Shown here: positions 45,277-54,934 of the stretch, in pieces
How positions within the stretch are numbered: position 1 is the stretch's first letter
How the letters are laid out: every line of letters begins with the position of its first letter
From: Sneathia vaginalis
GTDB taxonomy: Bacteria > Fusobacteriota > Fusobacteriia > Fusobacteriales > Leptotrichiaceae
DNA: 64,000 nt
Reading direction: 5' to 3'
Assembly (NCBI RefSeq): GCF_000973085.1
Contig: NZ_CP011280.1
Coordinates: 894,642 to 958,641 of the forward strand
The notes under the pieces: generated by a model
What the model saw: only the letters and a program-made list of their open reading frames with translations
What the model was told of the DNA's origin: nothing
The model's database searches: none
Translations under genes and position numbers: made by a program

Positions 45277-46263
45277 ATGGAATTAACAATAAATGATATT
45301 GCTAAATTAGCCAATGTTTCTAAGACTACAGTTTCAAGATTTTTAAATGGTAAGTATGAATTTATGTCTTCTGATACTAGAAAACGTATTCAAGAGATAA
45401 TAGACAGTACTGGATATACTCCTAGTAATCTTGCAAGAAGTCTTAAAACAAGAAAAGGTAAGATTATAGGTCTGACTATTGCTGATATGCAAAATCAATT
45501 TTCTAGTTTCATCTTCAAAGGTATTAGTGAAGTTTGTTGTAAAAAAGGTTATCACGTTTTAGTGACTGAAGTTAATGGAGATGAGAAAGACGCAATAAAT
45601 TCTCTATTATCATATAATATAGATGGGTTAATAATTAATACAATAGGTGGTAATGATGAATATATTATAGACCTTGCAAAGAAAAAAAATATACCTATAG
45701 TCCTAGCTGATAGAAGTATAGGCTCAAAAAACACTATAGATACCGTTACTTGCGATAATTATATAGCTAGCTATAATTTGATGAAACATTTAAAAAAACA
45801 AGGTTTTGAAAATGTAGCTTTTTTTACAAGCAATATGAAGAATAATAGTGTTAAGAATTTAAGGTATAGTGCATTTTGTGATGCTATGTCAGATATTTTT
45901 AAAAGAAACCCTAAAGACACTACCTATATTGATAACTTTAACTTAAAAGACTTTATACAAAAATACAGAAATTCTAATACAGCCATATTTTGTGTAAATG
46001 GATCTATATTACTTAAAGTTTTAGATGAGGTTAATAATCTTAATCTATCATTAAAAGAAGAAAATATAGGGATTTGTAGTTTTGATGATTGGGGATGGCA
46101 AGAATTATTAAATATCACAACTATACGCCAAGATTCATATGAGTGTGGTAAGATATGTGCTAATCTTTTATTCAAGAGACTAGAAAATATGGATAAAACT
46201 GTTGAATTTATAGAATTACCAACAAAATTAATTGTAAGAAATTCAACAAAAAATGAGGTGTAA
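45277..46263 (+). CDS. LacI-family regulator of KDG catabolism
   Basis: 328 residues. The HTH, INDIAKLANVSKTTVSRFLNGKYEFMSSDTRKRIQ, lies at the N-terminus, followed by the hinge NLARSLKTRKGKIIGLTI and a sugar-binding-protein-like effector domain (GLIINTIGG, VLADRS, ICSFDDWGWQELLNITTIRQD). It is the first gene of an operon with KDG kinase and aldolase, so its effector is likely KDG or a precursor, as for KdgR proteins of Bacillus. Confidence 0.85.
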   Translation: MELTINDIAKLANVSKTTVSRFLNGKYEFMSSDTRKRIQEIIDSTGYTPSNLARSLKTRKGKIIGLTIADMQNQFSSFIFKGISEVCCKKGYHVLVTEVNGDEKDAINSLLSYNIDGLIINTIGGNDEYIIDLAKKKNIPIVLADRSIGSKNTIDTVTCDNYIASYNLMKHLKKQGFENVAFFTSNMKNNSVKNLRYSAFCDAMSDIFKRNPKDTTYIDNFNLKDFIQKYRNSNTAIFCVNGSILLKVLDEVNNLNLSLKEENIGICSFDDWGWQELLNITTIRQDSYECGKICANLLFKRLENMDKTVEFIELPTKLIVRNSTKNEV

Positions 46264-46264
46264 C

Positions 46265-47218
46265 ATGAAAAATATATTATTATTAGGTGAACCACTAGCG
46301 TTGTTGGTTGCTGAAGAAATAGGTGATTTAGAAGATATTAATACGTTCTATAAAACAACAGCAGGGGCTGAGTTAAATGTTGCTGTTGGTTTAACTAGGT
46401 TAGGTTTTAATACACAATATGTCACAAATTTAGGTGATGATCCTTTTGGAAAGTCAATATATAATTTTATAAAAAAAGAACATATAGGTCTAAAATATAT
46501 TAATATTTTAGAAAATAAAAAAACTGGAATAATTTTAAAAGCTAAAACAAATGTAGGTGACCCCAAAGTATATTATTATAGAACCAATAGTGCTGCAACA
46601 AAATTAGATATTTCGAATATAGAAAATATTGATTTTGAAAATATCTGCTTATTACATATTACTGGAATACCTCTTGCAATTTCAAATTCATTCAGAAATG
46701 CTATATTTTACGCAATAGAAAAAGCTAAAAAACATAATATTACAATAACTTTTGATCCAAATATTAGGCTATCGATGTGGAAGGATATGGATGACTTAAA
46801 AGATACTATACTTAAAGTCGCAAGATTATCTGATTACTTTATGCCTGGTTTAAATGAATGTAAGACTTTGATATCTGAAACTAATATTAATAATATTAAG
46901 GAAAAGTTCTTATCCACAGGTATTAAAAGGATAATAATTAAAGATGGTTCTCTTGGATCATATTACATAGATAAAAATCAAACAATATTTGAACCAAGTT
47001 TTATTGTTAAAAAAGTTGTAGATACAGTTGGTGCAGGTGATGGATTTGCTGTTGGGATAATAAGCTCTATATTAGAAAATATAGACTTACATTCTATGCT
47101 AATACGTGCTAACGCTATTGGAGCAATACAAGTAACAAGTAAAAGTGATAATGAAGATTTACCATCAAGAAATGAATTATCTAATTTTATATCTAAAAAT
47201 GAAAGGAAAAAATTATGA
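46265..47218 (+). CDS. kdgK: 2-keto-3-deoxygluconate kinase (PfkB family)
   Basis: 317 residues from ATG 46265 (GAGGTG upstream). It phosphorylates KDG to KDPG. The PfkB motifs are GAELNVAVGLTRLGF and the C-terminal DTVGAGDGFAVG, whose Asp is the catalytic base. Overlapping the aldolase gene by 4 bases couples the two pathway steps. Ribokinase-type alternatives are less likely given the neighbour. Confidence 0.9.
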   Translation: MKNILLLGEPLALLVAEEIGDLEDINTFYKTTAGAELNVAVGLTRLGFNTQYVTNLGDDPFGKSIYNFIKKEHIGLKYINILENKKTGIILKAKTNVGDPKVYYYRTNSAATKLDISNIENIDFENICLLHITGIPLAISNSFRNAIFYAIEKAKKHNITITFDPNIRLSMWKDMDDLKDTILKVARLSDYFMPGLNECKTLISETNINNIKEKFLSTGIKRIIIKDGSLGSYYIDKNQTIFEPSFIVKKVVDTVGAGDGFAVGIISSILENIDLHSMLIRANAIGAIQVTSKSDNEDLPSRNELSNFISKNERKKL

Positions 47219-47841
47219 AACAAAAAATTTTAAGTAAAATTAAAGAAAATGGCTTAGTTGCTGTTGTTCGTGGTACAGATGATATTAATGCTGTAGAAAT
47301 TTCAGAAAAAATAATAGAAGGTGGAATAAAAACTATTGAACTTACATTTTCTACTAGATATGCAGACAGTGCAATAAATAAATTAAGTAGAAAATACCAT
47401 GATGATGAAAATATTTTAATTGGTGCTGGTACTGTATTAGATGATATTACAGCAAGAATTGCCATATTAAATGGTGCTCAATTTGTTGTATCTCCTCATT
47501 TTGATAAGAAGATTTCTAAAGTATGTAATAGATACTCTATTCCATATTTAGCAGGTTGTGGTAGTGTTACAGAAGTTATATCAGCAATTGAAAATGGATC
47601 TGATATAGTAAAAATATTCCCTGGAGGAGTATTAGGAACTAACTTTATTAAAGATGTACATGGACCTATTCCTTATGCAAATATGATGCCATCAGGTGGT
47701 GTAAATATCGATAATATGGATAAATGGATAAACGCTGGTGCATACGCTATAGGTATAGGATCTGCACTAACAAAAGGTGGTATGGATAAAATCGTTGATA
47801 CTACTAAAGCATTCGTTGAAAAATATAATGGGATAAAATAA
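47215..47841 (+). CDS. kdgA: KDPG aldolase
   Basis: 208 residues, normal length. It cleaves KDPG to pyruvate and glyceraldehyde-3-phosphate. The signatures are KTIELTFST, GAGTVLDD, FVVSPHFDK, the Schiff-base Lys in IVKIFPGGVLG, and PSGGVNIDNMDKW. Together with KdgK it completes the lower Entner-Doudoroff branch used by the uronate genes downstream. A short GGGTA/TACCC hairpin after the stop may end the transcript. Confidence 0.93.
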   Translation: MKQKILSKIKENGLVAVVRGTDDINAVEISEKIIEGGIKTIELTFSTRYADSAINKLSRKYHDDENILIGAGTVLDDITARIAILNGAQFVVSPHFDKKISKVCNRYSIPYLAGCGSVTEVISAIENGSDIVKIFPGGVLGTNFIKDVHGPIPYANMMPSGGVNIDNMDKWINAGAYAIGIGSALTKGGMDKIVDTTKAFVEKYNGIK

Positions 47842-47861
47842 GGGTAGGCTAAAAACTTACC

Positions 47862-48842
47862 CTACTCTTCATATATTTTTTTAATAATTTTATCTATATT
47901 AACCTCTTCAAATCTTATCTCATCAATATCTATTGCTTGGAAGACTTTAGATAGAACTTTTTTTTCAATTTGTATATCTTTTTTTATTGTTAATTTTAAG
48001 ATGTTGTTTTCTATTCTATATGATTTAACTAGGTCTTTCATGGTTTCCATTGTATTTTTAATATCCCCTACATTTCTTAGAGTTAATTTTATTAATTTAT
48101 CATTTCCATAGTATTCTTTTAATTTTTCTAGACTATCATCATATATTATTTCACCATAGTTGATTATAATAGCCCTATTACATAAATATTCAACATCTCT
48201 CATATCATGAGTTGTTAAAAGAATTGTAACACCCTCATCCTTATTAATCTTTTTTAATGATTTTAATATTTTATCCTTTATTACAACATCTAAACCTATA
48301 GTTGGTTCATCTAAAAAAAGTATCTTTGGACTATGTAGCAATGCTCCTGCAATGTCTGCTTTCATACGTTGACCAAGCGATAAAGATCTTATCTGACTAT
48401 ATTTAATTTCATCTAAATTTAAAATTCCATTTAAATATTCATATCTTTTTTCAAAGCCTTCATTTGTTAGTCTGTAGATTTCTTTTAAAAGACATAAATT
48501 ATCCCAAACTGATAAGTCCCACCAAAGTTGTGTTCTTTGTCCAAAAACTACACCTAGATTATATGCATTTTGCTTTCTGTTTTTTATAGGACTAAAACCA
48601 TTAACAAGGCAATTACCAGAAGTTGGTGTTAGTATTCCTGTTAGCATTTTAATAGTTGTAGATTTACCAGCACCATTAGGACCTAAAAATCCAACAATTT
48701 CACCTTTTTTTACGTTAAAGCTAAGGTGTTTTACAACTTCTTTTTCGCTTTTTTCTCTTTTAAATATTCCTATTCTTTTGTAGGTAGTAAACTTTTTAGT
48801 TAAATCATTAACTTCTATTATTCTATGATCCTGAGCTTTCAT
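47862..48842 (-). CDS. ABC-2 exporter ATPase
   Basis: 326 residues: Walker A GPNGAGKST, signature LSLGQRMK, Walker B ILFLDEP, H-loop LLTTHDM, and a C-terminal ~80-residue extension (LTLRNVGDIKNTMETMKDLVKSY). This is the YbhF/NatA-like type that partners with ABC-2 permeases. The start overlaps the permease gene upstream by 20 bases. The transported molecule is unknown. Confidence 0.88.
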   Translation of the reverse strand: MKAQDHRIIEVNDLTKKFTTYKRIGIFKREKSEKEVVKHLSFNVKKGEIVGFLGPNGAGKSTTIKMLTGILTPTSGNCLVNGFSPIKNRKQNAYNLGVVFGQRTQLWWDLSVWDNLCLLKEIYRLTNEGFEKRYEYLNGILNLDEIKYSQIRSLSLGQRMKADIAGALLHSPKILFLDEPTIGLDVVIKDKILKSLKKINKDEGVTILLTTHDMRDVEYLCNRAIIINYGEIIYDDSLEKLKEYYGNDKLIKLTLRNVGDIKNTMETMKDLVKSYRIENNILKLTIKKDIQIEKKVLSKVFQAIDIDEIRFEEVNIDKIIKKIYEE

Positions 48843-49635
48843 AACGTTTTTCTCCTTCTTTCCAAAATATGCTAGTAAATACGATTAAGATAACTATTAA
48901 AAATATTATAGATACAAAATCCTTTATCTTCATAGGTTCTAGTAATATGTACTTAATAGGGTAATATGCTGTAAATCCATAAGCTAAAATATATGTTAAT
49001 ATCATTTGCATTACTTTCGGATATATTGTTATAGGGTACTTAGCAAAATCTGATACTGAGTATATTGCTCTTAAAACTGTGAAACTACGTTTAATGAAAA
49101 ATGCAAAAGTTGTTCCTATAATTTTTATAGACGTATAGATTATGCAAGCAATTACTATGAAAAATATTGTTTTTACTAATATTGTGTAGCTAAATGATAT
49201 ATTTAAAGCTTTTAATGAATATATGTATAGGGCAAACCCTGTAATAATTTCTCCTAGTGCATCGAATTGTACGGTTTCTATAATAATCTGAAATAAAGGA
49301 TTTAATGGTCTTGTTAAGTACTTATCATATGTTCCACTTATTACACCATTTGATGCAAAAAACCAAAGGTAGTCTGAATAAAAATGATCTAGACCTCTTG
49401 TTATTTGAGAAAATCCATACAAGGCTATCATTTGATTTAAGTTAAATCCTGCAATTTCTGGAGTTTGTTTGAAAATTATACTAATAAAAAATAATCCACT
49501 TATTTGAATTAGCAAAAAGGCTGTGACACCTATAAAAAAATTAACTAGAGAATTACTAAATATCTTAAACGAATATTTAAATCTAATAATATATACTTTG
49601 AAATAGTGTAAAAATGTATTCATATTACCCTCCAT
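48823..49635 (-). CDS. ABC-2 exporter permease, subunit 2
   Basis: 270 residues with six hydrophobic helices and no ATP-binding motif (FFIGVTAFLLIQISGLFF, IITGFALYIYSLKAL, TIFFIVIACIIYTSIKIIGTTFAFF). It resembles DUF990/ABC-2 permeases whose genes come in pairs with a NatA-like ATPase. Overlaps on both sides indicate an operon of three. Confidence 0.82.
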   Translation of the reverse strand: MEGNMNTFLHYFKVYIIRFKYSFKIFSNSLVNFFIGVTAFLLIQISGLFFISIIFKQTPEIAGFNLNQMIALYGFSQITRGLDHFYSDYLWFFASNGVISGTYDKYLTRPLNPLFQIIIETVQFDALGEIITGFALYIYSLKALNISFSYTILVKTIFFIVIACIIYTSIKIIGTTFAFFIKRSFTVLRAIYSVSDFAKYPITIYPKVMQMILTYILAYGFTAYYPIKYILLEPMKIKDFVSIIFLIVILIVFTSIFWKEGEKRYESSGS

Positions 49636-50440
49636 TTACTGTCAAATACTTTTGTGCTGATAACCAAAGCAAATGTGTTAGTATGCCTAAAATTACACAC
49701 CATAAAATTTGTATACATATCAATCTATATGTTTCATATGGGCTAAATTGATTAAGAAGTATAGATACTGGTCCGAAATTCATGTAATAAAATGGAGTTA
49801 GTTTAAGTATCATTACTACTTTATCAGGGAAAAAGGTTAGTGGGAATAGTTGACCTGTAACTAGTGCCATTATAGTAGATTTTAATGTGAAAAATCCCCA
49901 GATGTAATTTAAATAGAAAGCTGCAAGACCTATTATGAAACTTAACATAAAGTTTAGTATAATACTAAATATTACGGTTATAGCATAAAAGAAAATACTT
50001 AAATATGTGACGTTAAAATTTGTTTTAGAATAAAGTGTATAACAGACAAGTCCAAATATTACTGGAAAAATTAGAAATAGAAAGGTAAATGATATTTCCC
50101 CCATTGTTTCTCCAATTAATCTTTTAAAATATGATACAGGTCTTATAAAGTTATTTACTACCTGACCTGACGAGACCTCATCTGCAATAGTATGTTCAAT
50201 TTCACTATTATACATTCTAACAGTTAAATTTGACATTATTGTATATAGGATTAGTGAATTGAAATCAAATCCTTTAATTAGGTGATTGCCATTGTTTCTA
50301 TAAACAACATACCAAATAAACATCATACTTATTACATGGAAAATATTAGCAAGTACACCTATAATGAAATTCCATCTATACACTAAGTTCGTCTTCCAAA
50401 CACTTCGTATATATATTTCCATCGCCTTCATTTTTACCAC
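49625..50440 (-). CDS. ABC-2 exporter permease, subunit 1
   Basis: 271 residues, six helices, related in plan to subunit 2: an N-terminal basic stretch, then NFIIGVLANIFHVISMMFIWYVVYR, a conserved EIEHTIADEVSSGQVVNNFIRPVSY loop like those of DUF990 permeases, and a C-terminal helix. It is the first gene of the exporter operon. No promoter was clearly recognised in the AT-rich 227-bp gap upstream, which also holds the gusA terminator. Confidence 0.82.
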   Translation of the reverse strand: MVKMKAMEIYIRSVWKTNLVYRWNFIIGVLANIFHVISMMFIWYVVYRNNGNHLIKGFDFNSLILYTIMSNLTVRMYNSEIEHTIADEVSSGQVVNNFIRPVSYFKRLIGETMGEISFTFLFLIFPVIFGLVCYTLYSKTNFNVTYLSIFFYAITVIFSIILNFMLSFIIGLAAFYLNYIWGFFTLKSTIMALVTGQLFPLTFFPDKVVMILKLTPFYYMNFGPVSILLNQFSPYETYRLICIQILWCVILGILTHLLWLSAQKYLTVNGG

Positions 50441-50560
50441 CTTTTTAATAATTTATATGTTATTGTATATTTTTTAAGTTTTATTGTCAATTATATTTTG
50501 ACTAAAATTAATTTTAATATTGAATATTATATAAAAATTGCTTTTTTAATACACTCTTAC

Positions 50561-50593
50561 AAAAAATCCCTCTATCTTTAAAAATAGAGAGAT
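50561..50593 (-). terminator. Terminator of the glucuronide operon
   Basis: On the minus strand CTCTCTAT, an 8-nt loop and ATAGAGGG, followed by ATTTTTT, ~75 bases after the gusA stop. Confidence 0.75.
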
Positions 50594-50667
50594 TTACACA
50601 CTATAACATTTATACCCCACCATATAGCAAGTGGTTAACATTTATCTGATTAAATTATATCACAGTA

Positions 50668-52422
50668 TTATTTCTTTTCCAATACTAATTCCTTATACCC
50701 ATAATTTGGTATCATAGTCCATCTGTTTTTTAGGTGCTTTGCAATTGACTTAGGATTTCTTTCTCTTGTAAATATTCCTTTCTTATTACCTTGAACTCTA
50801 AATAGACCATATTTAGTTTGAAAGTCTGCATAATTCCATGTTTGTTCTCCAATAAAGTATGATAAACTATCGAAAACTTCTTCATTCATTTTGTAATACT
50901 CTATTTGAAATTCTTCAGAAAAAGGTGTCATTTCATCTATATCATGTATACCAGCTATAGTATCTACGCCATATTCTGTAAACATTATTGGTTTATTAGG
51001 ATATTTTTCATGCCATAGATTTAATTCTTCTAGCATTTTTTCTCTAGCAACTTTTAAATCTCCTAAATTTACATACCAACCATAATATCTATTAAGACAA
51101 AGTACATCACATAAACTACTAGCTAGACATTTATTTACTGGTGCTAACATAATATTTGCAAAAGTACAAGGTCTTTTTTGCTTATCTAATTTTCTAGCTA
51201 ATTTAAATAATGGTTCAAAATATTCATAAGCCCCTTTTTCTGCAGTAGATGGTTCATTTGCTATAGACCACATTACAACACAAGCATAATTTTTATCTCT
51301 ATCTATTAGTTCTCTTATCACTTGTTCATGAGCTTCTTTTGTATTTATTTTTTCCCAAGTATTCTTTTTTTCAGTTGTTCCAATTAAATCAAAACCAAAA
51401 TTAGCCATAAGACCAACAGCTGTTGTTTCATCTATTACAACAAAACCTTCTCTATCAGCTAATCTCATCATTTCCTCAGAATATGGATAATGTGATGTTC
51501 TAAATGAATTTGCACCTAACCACTTCATTCGATTAATATCAGATACATTTAAAACCTCATCTAAGCCTCTTCCATGTATATATGAGTCTTCATGTCTACC
51601 AAATCCTTTAAAATAGAATGATTTTCCATTAATTAAAAACTTATTATCTCTAACTTCTACAGTTCTTATTCCAAACTCTTCTGTATATTCATCAATAACT
51701 TTGCCATCATTTGATAATAGTTCTACTTTTGCTTTGTATAAATATGCATTTAATGGTTCCCATAATCTTACATTTGTAATTACACCATCAGTTGACACAA
51801 CAGTATTTTTTTCATCTAATATACTTATTTTCAATTTAGGATTTTCAACATTTGTTTTTACATCAAAACTTACTTTAGCATTATTTTTATTAACTTCATA
51901 TGTAATTACTATATCATCTATATGTTGCTTAGGTTTTATCCATAATTTAACAGGTCTATGTATACCTGCATAATTAAAGAAATCAAAATTTTCATCAACT
52001 TTTTCTTGACCATTTTCATTACTATAGTTTCCAACAGGTAATGAAGTATAGTCTAACTTATTTGAAACAATAACTTTTAATCTATTTTCTCCTTCTTTTA
52101 CATATTTATTTATATTAAATTCAAAAGGCGTAAAACCACCTTTATGTGTTCCCACTAATTCGTTGTTTATATATACCTTTGCAACATGTGTAACTGAACC
52201 AAATCTTAAAAATATTTCGTTTAGTAACATTTCTTCTTTTATCAAAAAGTCTTTTTGATAAATTAAATTTCCTACATAATTTTTCTTATCATGCCCTACC
52301 ACTTGATCATTAAACGAACCAGGAACAGCTATCATTTCTTCTTTTTCATTCTCAAAATTAAATTTCCATATACCTGATAAATCTATTAAATCACGTGTTT
52401 TAGTTTGTAATGGATACAACAT
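50668..52422 (-). CDS. uidA: Beta-glucuronidase (GH2)
   Basis: 584 residues. It hydrolyses beta-D-glucuronides, releasing glucuronate. Acid/base Glu is in WSIANEPS and the nucleophile in MFTEYGVDTIAG. GNKKGIFTRERNPKS near the C-terminus matches the N-x-K motif of glucuronidases that contacts the uronate carboxylate, so galactosidase activity is unlikely. There is no signal peptide, so it acts on imported conjugates or disaccharides. Last gene of the operon, 12 bases after the GH3 gene. Confidence 0.95.
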   Translation of the reverse strand: MLYPLQTKTRDLIDLSGIWKFNFENEKEEMIAVPGSFNDQVVGHDKKNYVGNLIYQKDFLIKEEMLLNEIFLRFGSVTHVAKVYINNELVGTHKGGFTPFEFNINKYVKEGENRLKVIVSNKLDYTSLPVGNYSNENGQEKVDENFDFFNYAGIHRPVKLWIKPKQHIDDIVITYEVNKNNAKVSFDVKTNVENPKLKISILDEKNTVVSTDGVITNVRLWEPLNAYLYKAKVELLSNDGKVIDEYTEEFGIRTVEVRDNKFLINGKSFYFKGFGRHEDSYIHGRGLDEVLNVSDINRMKWLGANSFRTSHYPYSEEMMRLADREGFVVIDETTAVGLMANFGFDLIGTTEKKNTWEKINTKEAHEQVIRELIDRDKNYACVVMWSIANEPSTAEKGAYEYFEPLFKLARKLDKQKRPCTFANIMLAPVNKCLASSLCDVLCLNRYYGWYVNLGDLKVAREKMLEELNLWHEKYPNKPIMFTEYGVDTIAGIHDIDEMTPFSEEFQIEYYKMNEEVFDSLSYFIGEQTWNYADFQTKYGLFRVQGNKKGIFTRERNPKSIAKHLKNRWTMIPNYGYKELVLEKK

Positions 52423-52434
52423 ATTATCACCTCG

Positions 52435-54147
52435 TTATAGTTTAGCTTGAAATTGATTAGCCCAAACATTTTCATTAAAATGTTTTCCTTTAAATTCTGA
52501 TTTACCTAATAGTTTATCTACTAGTTGGTTAATTGTTTCCTTGCAATCAGAATATGCATTAATGTAGCACTTTGCCATTGTTAAGTCATGTAAATGATTT
52601 GTAAAATTAAATGAAACAACAACAGTAGGTACTTCATGAACAAACCAAGGTATTTCATTTGACATAGGCCCGCTATATTTAATTCTCATATTATTTTGTT
52701 CAGCATACCCTTTAACATCTACAAATACTAATGCTAAATCAACTTCTTTTTTGTATTTTTCTACACTTCCTTTAGCACGAACTCCTCTATCATTTAAAGT
52801 TACTATAAATCCTTCTTTTTCTAATTTTTCTACACATAATTTTTCAAATTCTTCGTTTGGCTTATATATTCCATTTTTTTCACCTTCTATTATGTATAGT
52901 CTTACTCTTTTATGTTTTTTATTATTAATAGGCAAAACATTTTTTGTATCTTTAATTAAACTTATACCTTTATCTATAGCTTCTTTTTGCATTTCCTTAT
53001 GTTCTTTGCAACCAATTACATCTAAATCTTTTAGACTTCTTTTTGGTTTTTCAATATTTAGTCCTAACTTTGCCTTAAGACCTAAAATTCTTCTTAATGC
53101 ATCATGTAATCTTTCTTTTGTTATCACACCATTTTTGTACCCATTTAACATATAGTTAAAGTCTTCATCTATATCATTGAAGAATAAGAACATATCGCAA
53201 CCAGCTGCTATTGCCTTAGGTACATAATCTTTTCTTTGCATACTAGAAGTCATACCTAGCATATGTGATGCATCTGTAATAACTAAACCATTAAAGTTTA
53301 ATTTTTCTTTTAATAAGTCTTGTATTAATTCACTTGCTAATGTTGCTGGTAACACATCTTTATCTTCTAATCCTTTAACTAAGTATTTTTGATAATTAGG
53401 TAATGCAATGTGACCTGCCATTATCATTTCAACACCATTATTTATATGAGTTCTGTATACTTCTCCAAAACTTTTTTCCCAATCTTCTATACTTAAATTG
53501 TTAATTCCTAACACTAAATGTTGGTCTCTTTCTTCTATTCCATCTCCAGGGAAATGTTTTATGCATTTTATTACTTTGCTCTTATCTAAACCTTTTAAAT
53601 ATGAGACTGTATGTTTAATTACAACATCTGTATCTCTACCATATGCTCTTGTATTAACAATTGTATTTCTAAAGTTTTTTATTATATCTACGCAAGGATC
53701 AAAATTAACATTTATTCCTAGTGCTTGTTCTTCTACTCCACTAACATATCCAGCATTATATGAAACAGTTTCATCTCCACTAGCTTCACATTGTGCAGCT
53801 GTTGCTATATATGTACCATCGCTACAAGCACCATCTCCACCTGAATCACAATTAGCTGCAACTAATAGAGGTATTTTTGAATATTCTTGTAAATCATTTA
53901 TTAAATTCATTACAGCTTCTTTATTACCACCTTGGTATCTTGCACCTCCTATATGATATTTTTCTATAATTTCCTTATTTGTTAAATCTGTTTCAGTAAA
54001 TTTTCTATCTTCTAGACTGAAAAGATTAAAGAATAGTTGTCCTATTTTTTCTTCATCACTCATTGAATTTATTGTATTTTCAACCCATGAAATTTGTTTA
54101 TCACTCAAATTATATGGTTTTTCTTTTAAATTAACTGTTCTTGGCAT
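52435..54147 (-). CDS. GH3 glycosidase, beta-N-acetylhexosaminidase type
   Basis: 570 residues, cytoplasmic. The GH3 domain has KHFPGDGIEERDQH, in which the Asp-x-His pair matches the NagZ acid/base dyad (usual form KHFPGHG-x4-DSH), and nucleophile Asp in GLVITDASHMLGMT. A C-terminal second domain (RVRLYIIEGEKNGIYK ... VPTVVVSFNFTNH) is present, as in two-domain hexosaminidases. Beside a glucuronidase it could finish glycosaminoglycan disaccharides (GlcNAc or GalNAc joined to GlcA). The overlap of 17 bases with the HAD gene couples it to the operon. Confidence 0.85.
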   Translation of the reverse strand: MPRTVNLKEKPYNLSDKQISWVENTINSMSDEEKIGQLFFNLFSLEDRKFTETDLTNKEIIEKYHIGGARYQGGNKEAVMNLINDLQEYSKIPLLVAANCDSGGDGACSDGTYIATAAQCEASGDETVSYNAGYVSGVEEQALGINVNFDPCVDIIKNFRNTIVNTRAYGRDTDVVIKHTVSYLKGLDKSKVIKCIKHFPGDGIEERDQHLVLGINNLSIEDWEKSFGEVYRTHINNGVEMIMAGHIALPNYQKYLVKGLEDKDVLPATLASELIQDLLKEKLNFNGLVITDASHMLGMTSSMQRKDYVPKAIAAGCDMFLFFNDIDEDFNYMLNGYKNGVITKERLHDALRRILGLKAKLGLNIEKPKRSLKDLDVIGCKEHKEMQKEAIDKGISLIKDTKNVLPINNKKHKRVRLYIIEGEKNGIYKPNEEFEKLCVEKLEKEGFIVTLNDRGVRAKGSVEKYKKEVDLALVFVDVKGYAEQNNMRIKYSGPMSNEIPWFVHEVPTVVVSFNFTNHLHDLTMAKCYINAYSDCKETINQLVDKLLGKSEFKGKHFNENVWANQFQAKL

Positions 54148-54934
54148 CTAAGTCACCTAACTTTCTTTCATATTTTTCTATATATTCAGCATCTTTGTAT
54201 TCATCTTTCAAAAATTTTTCTAGGATATGGTTTATGAATAAATCCCAACTCTCATTTTCTTCGTTTACTATTATAGGGTACATAAGAACATTATTTTCTT
54301 TTGCAGACAATATATCTCCTGGTGAATCACCCATCATTACTATATTTTTAGGTTCATACCCTTTATCAATTAAATATTTAATACAATCTTTCTTTGTACC
54401 TTGACTTTGACCCATTACATAATCTACATAATCTATTAATCCAAATTTTTCCCATTCGTCTTTTATAGCCTCATTATTTGCTGCTGACACTATTGCTATA
54501 TCCACATATTTTTTCATCTTATGTATTGCATCTTTAACGCTAGAAAAAGGCTTAGCCATATATTTTATACCTTCTATTTTTTTATTAACTTCATTGCTCC
54601 ATATAAGTGCCTTTTCTAGCTCACCACTCTTTTTTTTCGAAATTTCTTTCTCTAAAGACTTATTAGATAACTCATTTGTCGAATTTATCCATGCTTTTAA
54701 ATCATTTAAAGGTTTATTTATACTATCAAACACTAAGGAAAGTCCAACAAATCTATTTACTCCTCTTGTTTTTGAATAAAGATTTATCTTATTCCATTTT
54801 TTTAAAAATTCTTCTTTTTCCTTTATATTAAACACTCTTACAGCAATAGGTCCAAAACAATATATATGTTTGTAATTCATGGTATCCATAGCACAACCAT
54901 CTGAATCTATACATACAATTTTCCTATTTTGCAT
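54131..54934 (-). CDS. HAD-family hydrolase in the glucuronide operon
   Basis: 267 residues. Motif I is CIDSDGCAMDTM (nucleophile Asp and acid Asp), motif II IVSAANNE, motif III region SQGTKKDCIKYLIDK, and motif IV VMMGDSPGDILSAKENN. A large helical cap lies between I and II. The substrate is not predictable; a sugar or uronate phosphate is likely given the operon. It is translationally coupled on both sides (11- and 17-base overlaps). Confidence 0.85.
   Translation of the reverse strand: MQNRKIVCIDSDGCAMDTMNYKHIYCFGPIAVRVFNIKEKEEFLKKWNKINLYSKTRGVNRFVGLSLVFDSINKPLNDLKAWINSTNELSNKSLEKEISKKKSGELEKALIWSNEVNKKIEGIKYMAKPFSSVKDAIHKMKKYVDIAIVSAANNEAIKDEWEKFGLIDYVDYVMGQSQGTKKDCIKYLIDKGYEPKNIVMMGDSPGDILSAKENNVLMYPIIVNEENESWDLFINHILEKFLKDEYKDAEYIEKYERKLGDLDAKNS

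Noticed and set aside
53498-53956. 152-codon plus-strand open frame opposite the GH3 gene
   Set aside because: Antisense to a well-supported gene; no ribosome binding site or recognisable domain.
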